Part shown: piece after piece, positions 19,104 through 25,694 of the stretch | Numbering within the stretch: the stretch's first letter is position 1 | How the letters are laid out: the number at the start of each line of letters is the position of its first letter | NCBI GenBank assembly: GCA_021813405.1 | Contig: JAKAKS010000022.1 | Location: 124,001 to 188,000 of the forward strand | From: Nitrospirota bacterium | GTDB lineage: Bacteria > Nitrospirota > Thermodesulfovibrionia > Thermodesulfovibrionales > JdFR-88 | Direction of reading: 5' to 3' | Length of the DNA: 64,000 nt | Program-made: the position numbers and the translations under genes | Notes under the pieces: generated by a model | Told to the model about the DNA's origin: nothing | The model's database searches: none | The model's input: the letters and a program-made list of their open reading frames with translations, nothing else

Positions 19104-19781
19104 TCATGCGGGGCGATTGGATTTGGCCACAAACTTCTCGATGGCCTGTTTAGCCTCCGGCGCTAAATTGAAAAACCTTATGCCGTATTCGTTCATTTTA
19201 TGGTCATGAATGCACCGGGCTACCTCTCCTTCGCAGGTGACCCTTTCGGAATCCGGCAAAAAGAAGGAGCATGAGATAACATCGCCTTTGGCCAGGGTCT
19301 TGTCGGTCTCCAGCAGAAGGCCTGAGCTGCTTACGTTCTGTGTGGAGCCGAAGAACGGGGCCGTGTCGAATTTTCCGCGTACCGTTACCTTCACAAGCAC
19401 GCGGAGGCTTTTCCTCTGGGGGATCTCCAGGAGCGTGCTGATCTTTTCCACAAGCTTTCTGGGTTCCACGGGCCTGGTGATATAGTCGTTTGCCCCGCAG
19501 TCTGCGCAGCGCTGCATATCGGCCTTTTTAAGGCTGGTCACCATCAGGATGGAGACATTTTTAAGCTTGGGGTCGGTCCTGATTACTTTTACCATCTCGT
19601 CCCCATTCATCTCCGGCATGTTCAGGTCCGCAAGGATAAGGTCCACAAGTTCACGGCCATGCACCTCTAGCGCCTCACGCGCGGAACGGGCTGTAAACAC
19701 CTGCAGGTTCGCCCGGTTCAGGATTCCAGCCTCTTCCCTCACGAACGTCTCCAGATCGTCAACTATAAGCACTTTTTTCAT
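19104..19781 (-). CDS. Response regulator with PilZ domain
   Basis: About 225 aa from ATG 19781. Residues 1-120 are a receiver domain (KKVLIVDDLETFVREEAG, phosphoacceptor Asp in LILADLNMPEMNG, Lys in TSLKKADM). Residues 125-220 are a PilZ domain (RKSLRVLVKV start, NVSSSGLLLET, GIRFFNLAPE), usually a c-di-GMP binding module. The open frame extends far upstream to 20111, but that part has no domain character and runs antisense to parA. No SD is obvious. A stand-alone receiver-PilZ protein probably links phosphorelay input to motility or surface behaviour. Confidence 0.85.
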   Translation of the reverse strand: MKKVLIVDDLETFVREEAGILNRANLQVFTARSAREALEVHGRELVDLILADLNMPEMNGDEMVKVIRTDPKLKNVSILMVTSLKKADMQRCADCGANDYITRPVEPRKLVEKISTLLEIPQRKSLRVLVKVTVRGKFDTAPFFGSTQNVSSSGLLLETDKTLAKGDVISCSFFLPDSERVTCEGEVARCIHDHKMNEYGIRFFNLAPEAKQAIEKFVAKSNRPA

Positions 19782-19863
19782 GCGCCATTTTATCAGAAAG
19801 CGCACTACGAAATAAAGCTGGCAGGTCATGCCTGCCGGGCTAAAACAAGGGTATTTGTGATAA

Positions 19864-19869
19864 TATAAT
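19864..19869 (+). promoter_or_regulatory. -10 box of parAB, implying a leaderless mRNA
   Basis: A perfect TATAAT (19864-19869) ends five bases before the GTG start at 19875, so transcription would begin at or next to the start codon. No -35 match and no upstream SD are seen. An inverted repeat GGCAGG-TCATG-CCTGCC (19820-19836) lies upstream. Confidence 0.45.
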
Positions 19870-19874
19870 CCGGC

Positions 19875-20630
19875 GTGGGGAAGGTAGTTGCCATAGTAAA
19901 CCAGAAAGGCGGCGTGGGCAAGACCACCACCGCCATAAACCTTTCGGCATCCCTTGCGCTTGCCGGTGTTGACATCCTGCTGATAGACTCCGACCCGCAG
20001 GGCAATTCCACAAGCGGGGTGGGATTTACCAAGGAGCCGCCGGGGCTTTATGACGTTTACGCCGGGCGGGCCCGGATGGGAGACGTTATCCGGGAAACCC
20101 AGACGGAACACCTGTGGGTATGCTCTTCCACACTGGACCTGCTTGGGGCCGAGATTGAACTGGCCGACAAGGCGGGCCGTGAAAATCTGCTTAAAGATGC
20201 CCTTGCCGGGGTGCGTGAAATGTTCCGGTATGTATTTGTGGACTGTCCCCCTTCGCTTGGAATCCTTACATTAAACGCCCTGACCGCGGCGGATTCCGCG
20301 CTTGTGCCAGTGCAGTGCGAGTATTATTCGCTTGAGGGTGTCGGGATGCTGTCGCAAACGCTGTCCCTTGTGCGGGGCTCTTTCAATCCGGGGCTGGAGC
20401 TTGAGGGTGTGCTGCTAACGATGTATGATCAACGCAATACGTTAACCAGGCAGGTGGAACAGGAGTTGAGGGGCCATTTTGGGCAGAAGGTGTTTTCAAC
20501 TGTTATCCCCCGCAATATTGCCCTGGCCGAGGCCCCAAGCCACGGAAAACCCGCCATGGTTTATGACGCGCGCTCCCGTGGCGCGCAGAGTTATTTCGCG
20601 CTTGCAAAGGAGTTTATGGCAACCAGATGA
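19875..20630 (+). CDS. parA: Chromosome-partitioning ATPase ParA/Soj
   Basis: 251 aa. Starts GTG, MGKVVAIVNQKGGVGKTTT, the deviant Walker A of the ParA/MinD ATPases. DSDPQGNSTSGVGF, VFVDCPPSLGILTLNAL and PVQCEYYSLEG are further family blocks. It binds DNA nonspecifically and drives origin segregation with ParB. The stop overlaps the parB ATG (ATGA). The parS-like palindrome at 19083-19102 completes the system. Confidence 0.96.
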   Translation: MGKVVAIVNQKGGVGKTTTAINLSASLALAGVDILLIDSDPQGNSTSGVGFTKEPPGLYDVYAGRARMGDVIRETQTEHLWVCSSTLDLLGAEIELADKAGRENLLKDALAGVREMFRYVFVDCPPSLGILTLNALTAADSALVPVQCEYYSLEGVGMLSQTLSLVRGSFNPGLELEGVLLTMYDQRNTLTRQVEQELRGHFGQKVFSTVIPRNIALAEAPSHGKPAMVYDARSRGAQSYFALAKEFMATR

Positions 20631-21463
20631 AACCCGCGCTTGGAAAAGGGCTTGAGGCGTTACTGCCAAAGAACACAGGGCCGGAGTCCAACGAAATGGA
20701 CCTGGAGCGGATAACGGCTGCCGCCGACCAGCCAAGGAAACGCTTTGAGGAAAATGGCATAAAAGAGCTGTCCGCCTCCATAAAGGCAAAAGGAATATTA
20801 CAACCCCTGATTGTAACGCCGAACGGGGACGGCTCCTTCAAGTTGATAGCCGGCGAAAGGAGGCTGCGTGCGGCCCGGATGGCCGGGCTTAAAAAAGTGC
20901 CTGTAATTATTAGAAAATCCGCCGACCAGGACAGGCTTGAGACAGCCCTTGTTGAAAACATCCAGCGCGAGGACTTAAACCCCATGGAAATAGCCAGGGG
21001 ACTAGAGCACCTTCAGGGGTTTGGGCTTACACAGGAAGCGCTTGCGGAAAGGCTGTCCATGGACCGCGCCTCGATAGGCCATTACCTGAGAATTTTAAAG
21101 CTGCCGGAAGAGACAAAGGCGCTGGTGGCCGAGGGAAAACTCTCTCTTGGACACGCCAAGGTTCTGCTTTCGGTTGAGCGGCCCGCAGAGATAGACTCCC
21201 TTGCCGCACGCGCCATAAAAGAGGGCCTTTCAGTAAGGGCGCTGGAAAGACTGGTTAAGGAGTCGGCTGCCCAGGGAACTGGCCGGAATAAGGCGAAGGC
21301 GATAAAGGCAGTTGACCCTAACATCAAGGACCTTGAAGACAAGCTTTTAACCAGCCTGGGAACCAGGGTTAGGATAAAGCATGGCGCCGCAGGACGCGGC
21401 AAGATGGAGATAGAATATTACTCGCTGGACCAGCTTCAGGGTATTTTAGACAGGATGCTTTAG
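20627..21463 (+). CDS. parB: Chromosome-partitioning protein ParB/Spo0J
   Basis: 278 aa. The N-terminal CTP-binding domain contains AGERRLRAARMAGL and ENIQREDLNPMEIARG. A central helix-turn-helix (LTQEALAERLSMDRASIGHYLRI, key parts EALAERLSMDR and SIGHYL) reads parS. The C-terminal dimerisation segment ends DQLQGILDRML. It starts at ATG 20627 within the parA stop. Its 3' end overlaps the converging DUF707-like gene by 4 bases. Confidence 0.96.
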   Translation: MKPALGKGLEALLPKNTGPESNEMDLERITAAADQPRKRFEENGIKELSASIKAKGILQPLIVTPNGDGSFKLIAGERRLRAARMAGLKKVPVIIRKSADQDRLETALVENIQREDLNPMEIARGLEHLQGFGLTQEALAERLSMDRASIGHYLRILKLPEETKALVAEGKLSLGHAKVLLSVERPAEIDSLAARAIKEGLSVRALERLVKESAAQGTGRNKAKAIKAVDPNIKDLEDKLLTSLGTRVRIKHGAAGRGKMEIEYYSLDQLQGILDRML

Positions 21464-22341
21464 GAAACAGCATCTGCTTTTGTGAAAAATTTGGCTTTGA
21501 ACATGCCAAAGAAGCCAGCCAGCCCCGCCCTAATCTGTTTTAAAATGAAAAAAAGATAAAGCGCCAGCACAGCTGCATCGCCAGTGCTGATCTTTTCTTT
21601 TGCCAAAAGACCTAAAGTGCGATAGCCCTCTTCATCGGACCTGATGTTATGCCGGCTCTTTATTGCATTCCAGGTCCCAGCCGCCACACAGTCCGGCTGA
21701 AGCCTGGCGCATTCCCGGACCCCTTCTTTTTTTGACACGGTATGAGGATTTATACATACGATCTCGTCCACAATGGCGGTTTTCCCCGGACGCATTTTTT
21801 CCATAATCCACCAATCCACGCCGAACCTGGACAAAGCAGGATCGTATATGCCCATGAATTCATCCAGCTTGCTCTTTAAAATCAGCGGGCAGGTCATCTC
21901 AACGAAATTTGTGTACCTGAGCATTGTAAACGGGCGCGCGCATGTAATCGGGATAGTTATTCTTCCCAGTGGGCTGAAGGCAGGCTGAAGCAGCCAGAGC
22001 CCGAACCGCTCTCTTATTTCAAACAAGCGGCTGATCCCGCGGGCATCGATAATAATGTCGTCGTCCATTATCATCACTGCTTCGTAACTGTCCAATATGT
22101 CTTTCCAATGCCGGTAAGCATAGTGCAGGTTCGGGAATTTCCCTCCTTTGCGGCGATTGTAAAAGTCAGATATCGCCTCAAGGTGGTCGCCCTTATCGCC
22201 GTAATAGGTTGTCCACAGGTCAAAATTCCTGTTGCCAATCAGCCAATTGTGAATATTGGAGCTGTCCCCGGCGGATGTAAAGACCAGGTTTTTGAAACGC
22301 GGCGCCCCATTTTTTGCGGTAAGTCGCCCAAATTCATGCAT
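21460..22341 (-). CDS. DUF707-like protein, possible glycosyltransferase
   Basis: About 293 aa from ATG 22341, which has AAGGG seven bases upstream; the longer frame from 22365 lacks a ribosome site. The middle contains VMIMDDDIIID, a DxD-like acidic motif, then FGLWLLQPAFSP, TNFVEMTCPLILKSKL and FGVDWWIMEKM. This arrangement (acidic motif, QPA, FVEM, GxDxW) resembles the DUF707 family, regarded as glycosyltransferase-like. The C-terminus carries one hydrophobic stretch (AAVLALYLFFIL). Substrate unknown. It converges on parB. Confidence 0.55.
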   Translation of the reverse strand: MHEFGRLTAKNGAPRFKNLVFTSAGDSSNIHNWLIGNRNFDLWTTYYGDKGDHLEAISDFYNRRKGGKFPNLHYAYRHWKDILDSYEAVMIMDDDIIIDARGISRLFEIRERFGLWLLQPAFSPLGRITIPITCARPFTMLRYTNFVEMTCPLILKSKLDEFMGIYDPALSRFGVDWWIMEKMRPGKTAIVDEIVCINPHTVSKKEGVRECARLQPDCVAAGTWNAIKSRHNIRSDEEGYRTLGLLAKEKISTGDAAVLALYLFFILKQIRAGLAGFFGMFKAKFFTKADAVS

Positions 22342-22775
22342 TGCGCAGCCCTTAAAATGCCCCATGGAATTTGCTTGATAAAAAAAACATGCAGCGGGGG
22401 GTTCTACGTTTGATTATCCCAAACGGATAGCCGCGGGTAATTAGTGAAATTGCCTTTTTTCATGCATTGATTGACTGAAAGGGAAACAGGAGTTTTACGG
22501 ATGGGGCCGCTCATTCACTTTCAAAACCGGATTTCAACTAAGCAAAACATCTGTAAGAAGCAACTCGGCATCTGCAGAAGTTGAGATTCGAATATCCATA
22601 GGGCCTATGGCTCTGGCCGCACCTGATAAATGCTTTCGGGCTTGCGCACATAAATACCCTGCTTCACGGTGGCTGTTTTCTGGTTTGACATAATGCCCCT
22701 TTCAGTTCTTACGAATTCCTCATCCAGAGCATATCAAACCGGAACGGATAAACAAGCGCAGCCTCCCCAAGCAGC
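22342..22775. other. Intergenic region without recognised gene
   Basis: About 430 bases between two minus-strand genes. No frame here has convincing composition or a ribosome site. A 7-bp palindrome CCATAGG-G-CCTATGG (22596-22610) is visible. The promoter of the DUF707-like gene is presumably in its left part. Confidence 0.35.
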
Positions 22776-23024
22776 TTATTTAACCAGCCCTTTTTCCTTA
22801 AGATACTCCATAGTGGGCACCTCGATGGATGTTATGGCTGCGGCATCTGAATACATTAGACAGCCGGTATCGATCAGGGCGCGAAGGGATTTCTTCACGT
22901 ACTCCGGGGTTTCGCCGGTTGCAGCCGAGACCCCTTTTATTACGTCTTTTTCCTTCAATACTTTTCTGCCCTTGGCCGCCAGCACGAATTCAAAAATTTT
23001 ATCCTGAAGCTCTGCCTGACCCAT
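22776..23024 (-). CDS. Small winged-helix-like protein, tentative DsrD-like
   Basis: 82 aa with an excellent SD (GGAGG six bases before ATG 23024). The layout, helix (LQDKIFEFVLAAKG), helix (VIKGVSAATG), recognition-like helix (EYVKKSLRALIDTGCLMY) and a short beta wing (ITSIEVPTMEYL), is that of a small winged helix. It resembles DsrD, the 78-aa protein found with dissimilatory sulfite reductase. Given sat-aprBA in the window that is plausible, but dsrAB is not here and identity cannot be proven by eye. It is divergent from the DUF362/ferredoxin gene. Confidence 0.5.
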   Translation of the reverse strand: MGQAELQDKIFEFVLAAKGRKVLKEKDVIKGVSAATGETPEYVKKSLRALIDTGCLMYSDAAAITSIEVPTMEYLKEKGLVK

Positions 23025-23083
23025 TTTGCGCCTCCAATTAAAACCTTATAAAAAATTTTATCTTCCTTGCCCGCCATTTAATA

Positions 23084-23128
23084 TGATTTAAATCAGTCGG
23101 GCGCACAATTGGTGAGAAACACTATAAT
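23084..23128 (+). promoter_or_regulatory. CRP/FNR-like activated promoter of the DUF362-ferredoxin gene
   Basis: A perfect palindrome TGATTTAAATCA (23084-23095) lies upstream of a perfect -10 TATAAT (23123-23128), while no -35 hexamer is present. The palindrome centre is about 43-46 bases before the predicted start, near the class II activator position. This suggests activation by a CRP/FNR-family regulator. Confidence 0.6.
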
Positions 23129-23159
23129 ATTCAGAATAAAATTTCCGGAGTTGATCAAT

Positions 23160-24227
23160 ATGCCCAAGGTAATGATGCAACCGGCCTCTTACGAAGACTT
23201 GCGCCCGGCAATAGACCGGGCCTTCGAACTTTTTCCGGTAAACCTGCGCGGCAAAAAGGTGCTTATAAAGCCCAATGTCCTCAGGGCATCCGAGGCGACG
23301 GAAGGCATAGTCACCAATCCCGCCGTGCTTCAGGCCGTGGTGGAAAAAGTGGAATCCGCAGGGCCGGCCTCGCTGATTGTTGGCGACAACCCGGGGCTCT
23401 TCGATTACGGGGCAAACGAAAACAGTTTCATAAAAACAGGGCTTATGGAAGCGTGTAAAGGTTATTACCGGAATATCGGAAACGACTCCGTAAAACTGCC
23501 TTTTAACCCTGCGTTCATGCCTTCGGTAAGCGTATCACGCGCCGTAACGGAGGCCGATATAGTCATCAGCCTGCCAAAGTTCAAGACGCACGGACTAACC
23601 GTGATCACCGGGGCCATAAAAAACAGCTATGGCATTCTGCCGGGCGCGCAGAAGGCGACGCTGCACAAATTGTCGGGCGGCCCGGAGCGCTTTCAGGAAA
23701 TAGTGGTGGACGTCTTCAGGCTGCGCGTGCCCGATTTATTCATAGTGGACGCGATTGTAGGGATGGAGGGAAACGGCCCCGCGTCGCCTGAGCTGAGGGA
23801 CATCGGGCTTGTGCTTGCATCCGATAACGCCGTGGCAATGGATGCGGTTATAGCAACAATGATGGGGTGCCAGCCAGGCCGTCTGCGCTTTCTGCAAAGG
23901 GCCAAGGAGCTTGGGCTGGGGGATTACGACATGAAGACGATTGAGGTAATCGGCGAACTCAGGCCGCTGCCCGGCTTCAAATTGCCGCCGCTGGGCGGCG
24001 AGGCCCTGCTTGCAAATGAAAATATCCAGGCAATAATCCGTGGCCGGGCGGCACTGCGGCCAAAAGCCGATCCCGCGCTGTGTATCTCCTGCGGAATCTG
24101 CATCGGGCATTGCCCTGTGCAGGCACTGTTTTTAAAAGACAATCTGCCGGAGGTTGCCCGTGAGAAGTGTATTGCCTGCTTCTGCTGCCAGGAGATGTGC
24201 CCCGAGAAGGCGATTACGCTTCAGTAA
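23160..24227 (+). CDS. DUF362 protein fused to a two-cluster ferredoxin domain
   Basis: 355 aa from ATG 23160 (MPKVMMQPASYED), with GGAG upstream; the longer frame from 23109 begins inside the promoter region. Residues 1-290 are DUF362 (KVLIKPNVLRA, GDNPGL, SLPKFKTHGLTVITGAIKN split around PKFKTHG). Residues 305-355 carry two 4Fe-4S motifs, CISCGICIGHCPVQAL and CIACFCCQEMCPEKAI. Such DUF362-ferredoxin proteins are common in anaerobes and presumed to act in electron transfer or metallo-enzyme assembly. It shares its control region with the small winged-helix gene. Confidence 0.85.
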   Translation: MPKVMMQPASYEDLRPAIDRAFELFPVNLRGKKVLIKPNVLRASEATEGIVTNPAVLQAVVEKVESAGPASLIVGDNPGLFDYGANENSFIKTGLMEACKGYYRNIGNDSVKLPFNPAFMPSVSVSRAVTEADIVISLPKFKTHGLTVITGAIKNSYGILPGAQKATLHKLSGGPERFQEIVVDVFRLRVPDLFIVDAIVGMEGNGPASPELRDIGLVLASDNAVAMDAVIATMMGCQPGRLRFLQRAKELGLGDYDMKTIEVIGELRPLPGFKLPPLGGEALLANENIQAIIRGRAALRPKADPALCISCGICIGHCPVQALFLKDNLPEVAREKCIACFCCQEMCPEKAITLQ

Positions 24228-24480
24228 ATAAGGCATAAGAACAACTTGCCATTCAGCTTTTGGTTCTGCTGGTTTTTTTACCTTTACAGCCCTCCTGTTT
24301 TCTGCTAATATCCTGCCCCTCACATAAAAAACCTAAACATTCCACTTTAAAAACAATAAGTTATTGTGTGCCATTTGACGCAGTGATAATTGTGAATTGC
24401 CCCTGCTTCTCTGAAGTTTGATATCAAGAAGAATTCTTTTGACAGTTGCCGGTAAATAGTAACAGAGTGAAAAAAATATA

Positions 24481-24518
24481 AAAATGAATAAATCTTCATT
24501 TTTGGCATAGAAACTGCT
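24481..24518 (+). promoter_or_regulatory. Sigma-54 promoter with flanking inverted repeat
   Basis: TTGGCATAGAAACTGCT (24502-24518) keeps the essential GG and GC at the correct 10-base spacing of -24/-12 promoters (consensus TTGGCACGN4TTGCT). Start predicted near 24529. An 8-bp inverted repeat AAAATGAA/TTCATTTT (24481-24488 and 24495-24502) abuts the -24 box. AAGAATTCTT, about 95 bases before the start, could be an enhancer site. Confidence 0.7.
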
Positions 24519-24556
24519 AGTTGCACTGAAGTTGAATTTTTTTCCTAATCTCAGTA

Positions 24557-24588
24557 GATATGGGCGCGAACTCCGACGCGCCCATATC
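24557..24588 (+). other. Stable hairpin in the cytochrome mRNA leader
   Basis: Perfect 12-bp inverted repeat GATATGGGCGCG / CGCGCCCATATC with an 8-base loop. There is no T-run on either side, so it is not an intrinsic terminator. It lies about 28 bases into the predicted transcript, where it could protect the 5' end or regulate translation. Confidence 0.7.
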
Positions 24589-24732
24589 CAAATTTGCGTG
24601 TTCTGGAGGGGATGGGGCCCGCGTCCGCAATGGCGCGCGCCGGGAGGGGACTTTATTTTGGTAACAAAAGAAGTCATCTGAGCTTCGGGTAAACGGACGT
24701 ATTTGTAATAAATTTCACGGAAGGGGGAAGTA

Positions 24733-25680
24733 ATGAAGAAAGCTTTATCCTTATTGAGTTTTTGCATGGTTTTTCTGCTTGCCCTGTTTTTTTCAGGTAT
24801 ACAGGCACAAGCGGAGAGTAACGGCGGATACGCAGGCCCCAATACCTGCAGGAAATGCCATGAATACGAGTACATGGCTTATTCGCAATCGGTTCACGCC
24901 AAAACAGCCGTACCCAACAGCCCCGCAAATGTGCATGCGTGCGAAACCTGCCACGGGGCGGGCTCTGCACATGCGGCACAGGGCGGCGGGGGCGGCATCT
25001 TTGCGTTCAACAAGGAACACAGCGCAAAGGAAAAAGCGGCAAAATGTCTTGCCTGCCATGCGCAGACCACATGGGCCGCTTTCTGGAGCCAGGGCAAGCA
25101 CGCAAGGGAAGGCCTCGCCTGCACAGACTGCCATTCCATGCACCACGGCGGCTGGAAGTTCCTGAAGGGCGTAACTGGCAAATATGACGTGTACAATCTG
25201 TGCTTCCAGTGCCATAAGGACATAAGGAACATGGTGCACAAGCAGTCGCACCATCCGATACTTGAGGGGAAGGTGTCCTGCGTGGACTGCCACAACCCGC
25301 ACGGAACGTTCAATCGCCGGATGCTCCGGGGCGACAGCGTCAACGAGCTTTGTTTCAAGTGCCACCCGGAAAAGAGGGGCCCGTTCATGAACGAGCACCC
25401 GCCCGTGGAGGAGAACTGCCTTACATGCCATACTCCTCATGGCAGCAACCATAACAAGCTGCAAACGGAAAAGATAATGGTCCTCTGCCAGAGCTGCCAT
25501 GTTATCGACGGCCATCAGACCGGTCCGTTCACCTCGTTCCAGTCGTTTAATCCGCCGACTACGGGCCCCAGCAATCTGTATGCAAGCCCCAGGGTTGTAG
25601 GGCGTATGTGCACTAACTGCCATACAAACATCCACGGATCGAACTACCCGGGCGAGCTCGGCGAATGCTTCATAAGATAG
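24733..25680 (+). CDS. Decaheme c-type cytochrome (MtrA/DmsE/PioA type)
   Basis: 315 aa with signal peptide (LLSFCMVFLLALFFSGIQAQA) and ten CXXCH motifs: CRKCH, CETCH, CLACH, CTDCH, CFQCH, CVDCH, CFKCH, CLTCH, CQSCH and CTNCH. Size, heme number and spacing match the periplasmic decaheme cytochromes that plug an outer-membrane barrel and move electrons across it (MtrA, MtoA, PioA, DmsE). A strong SD precedes ATG 24733. The barrel gene follows 14 bases after the stop, confirming the conduit pair. Direction of flow (metal oxidation or reduction) cannot be read from sequence. Confidence 0.93.
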   Translation: MKKALSLLSFCMVFLLALFFSGIQAQAESNGGYAGPNTCRKCHEYEYMAYSQSVHAKTAVPNSPANVHACETCHGAGSAHAAQGGGGGIFAFNKEHSAKEKAAKCLACHAQTTWAAFWSQGKHAREGLACTDCHSMHHGGWKFLKGVTGKYDVYNLCFQCHKDIRNMVHKQSHHPILEGKVSCVDCHNPHGTFNRRMLRGDSVNELCFKCHPEKRGPFMNEHPPVEENCLTCHTPHGSNHNKLQTEKIMVLCQSCHVIDGHQTGPFTSFQSFNPPTTGPSNLYASPRVVGRMCTNCHTNIHGSNYPGELGECFIR

Positions 25681-25694
25681 GAGGGGGGACACTA

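Larger units (their letters stand above)
24228..24732. other. Long control region upstream of the porin-cytochrome genes
   Basis: About 505 bases with no supported gene. Left to right: a possible weak terminator for the ferredoxin gene (CAGC...GCTG then T7, near 24272-24294), the palindrome AAGAATTCTT (24429-24438), an inverted repeat touching a sigma-54 promoter (24481-24518), a strong hairpin (24557-24588), and the ribosome site GGAAGGGGGAAG before 24733. A cyclic-dinucleotide (GEMM) riboswitch was looked for in the leader and not recognised. Confidence 0.5.

Noticed and set aside
19782-20111. Upstream extension of the PilZ response regulator
   Set aside because: The added region has no domain and is antisense to the parA promoter and 5' end; the receiver domain starts naturally at ATG 19781.
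22596-22610. Palindrome CCATAGG-G-CCTATGG
   Set aside because: Cannot form a hairpin, no promoter near it and no second copy noticed.
24529-24732. GEMM-type cyclic-dinucleotide riboswitch in the cytochrome leader
   Set aside because: Such switches precede cytochrome genes in some bacteria, but the conserved GEMM core was not seen.
24793-25692. 299-aa open frame antisense to the decaheme cytochrome gene
   Set aside because: Produced by repeated Cys/His codons on the other strand; no start signal.
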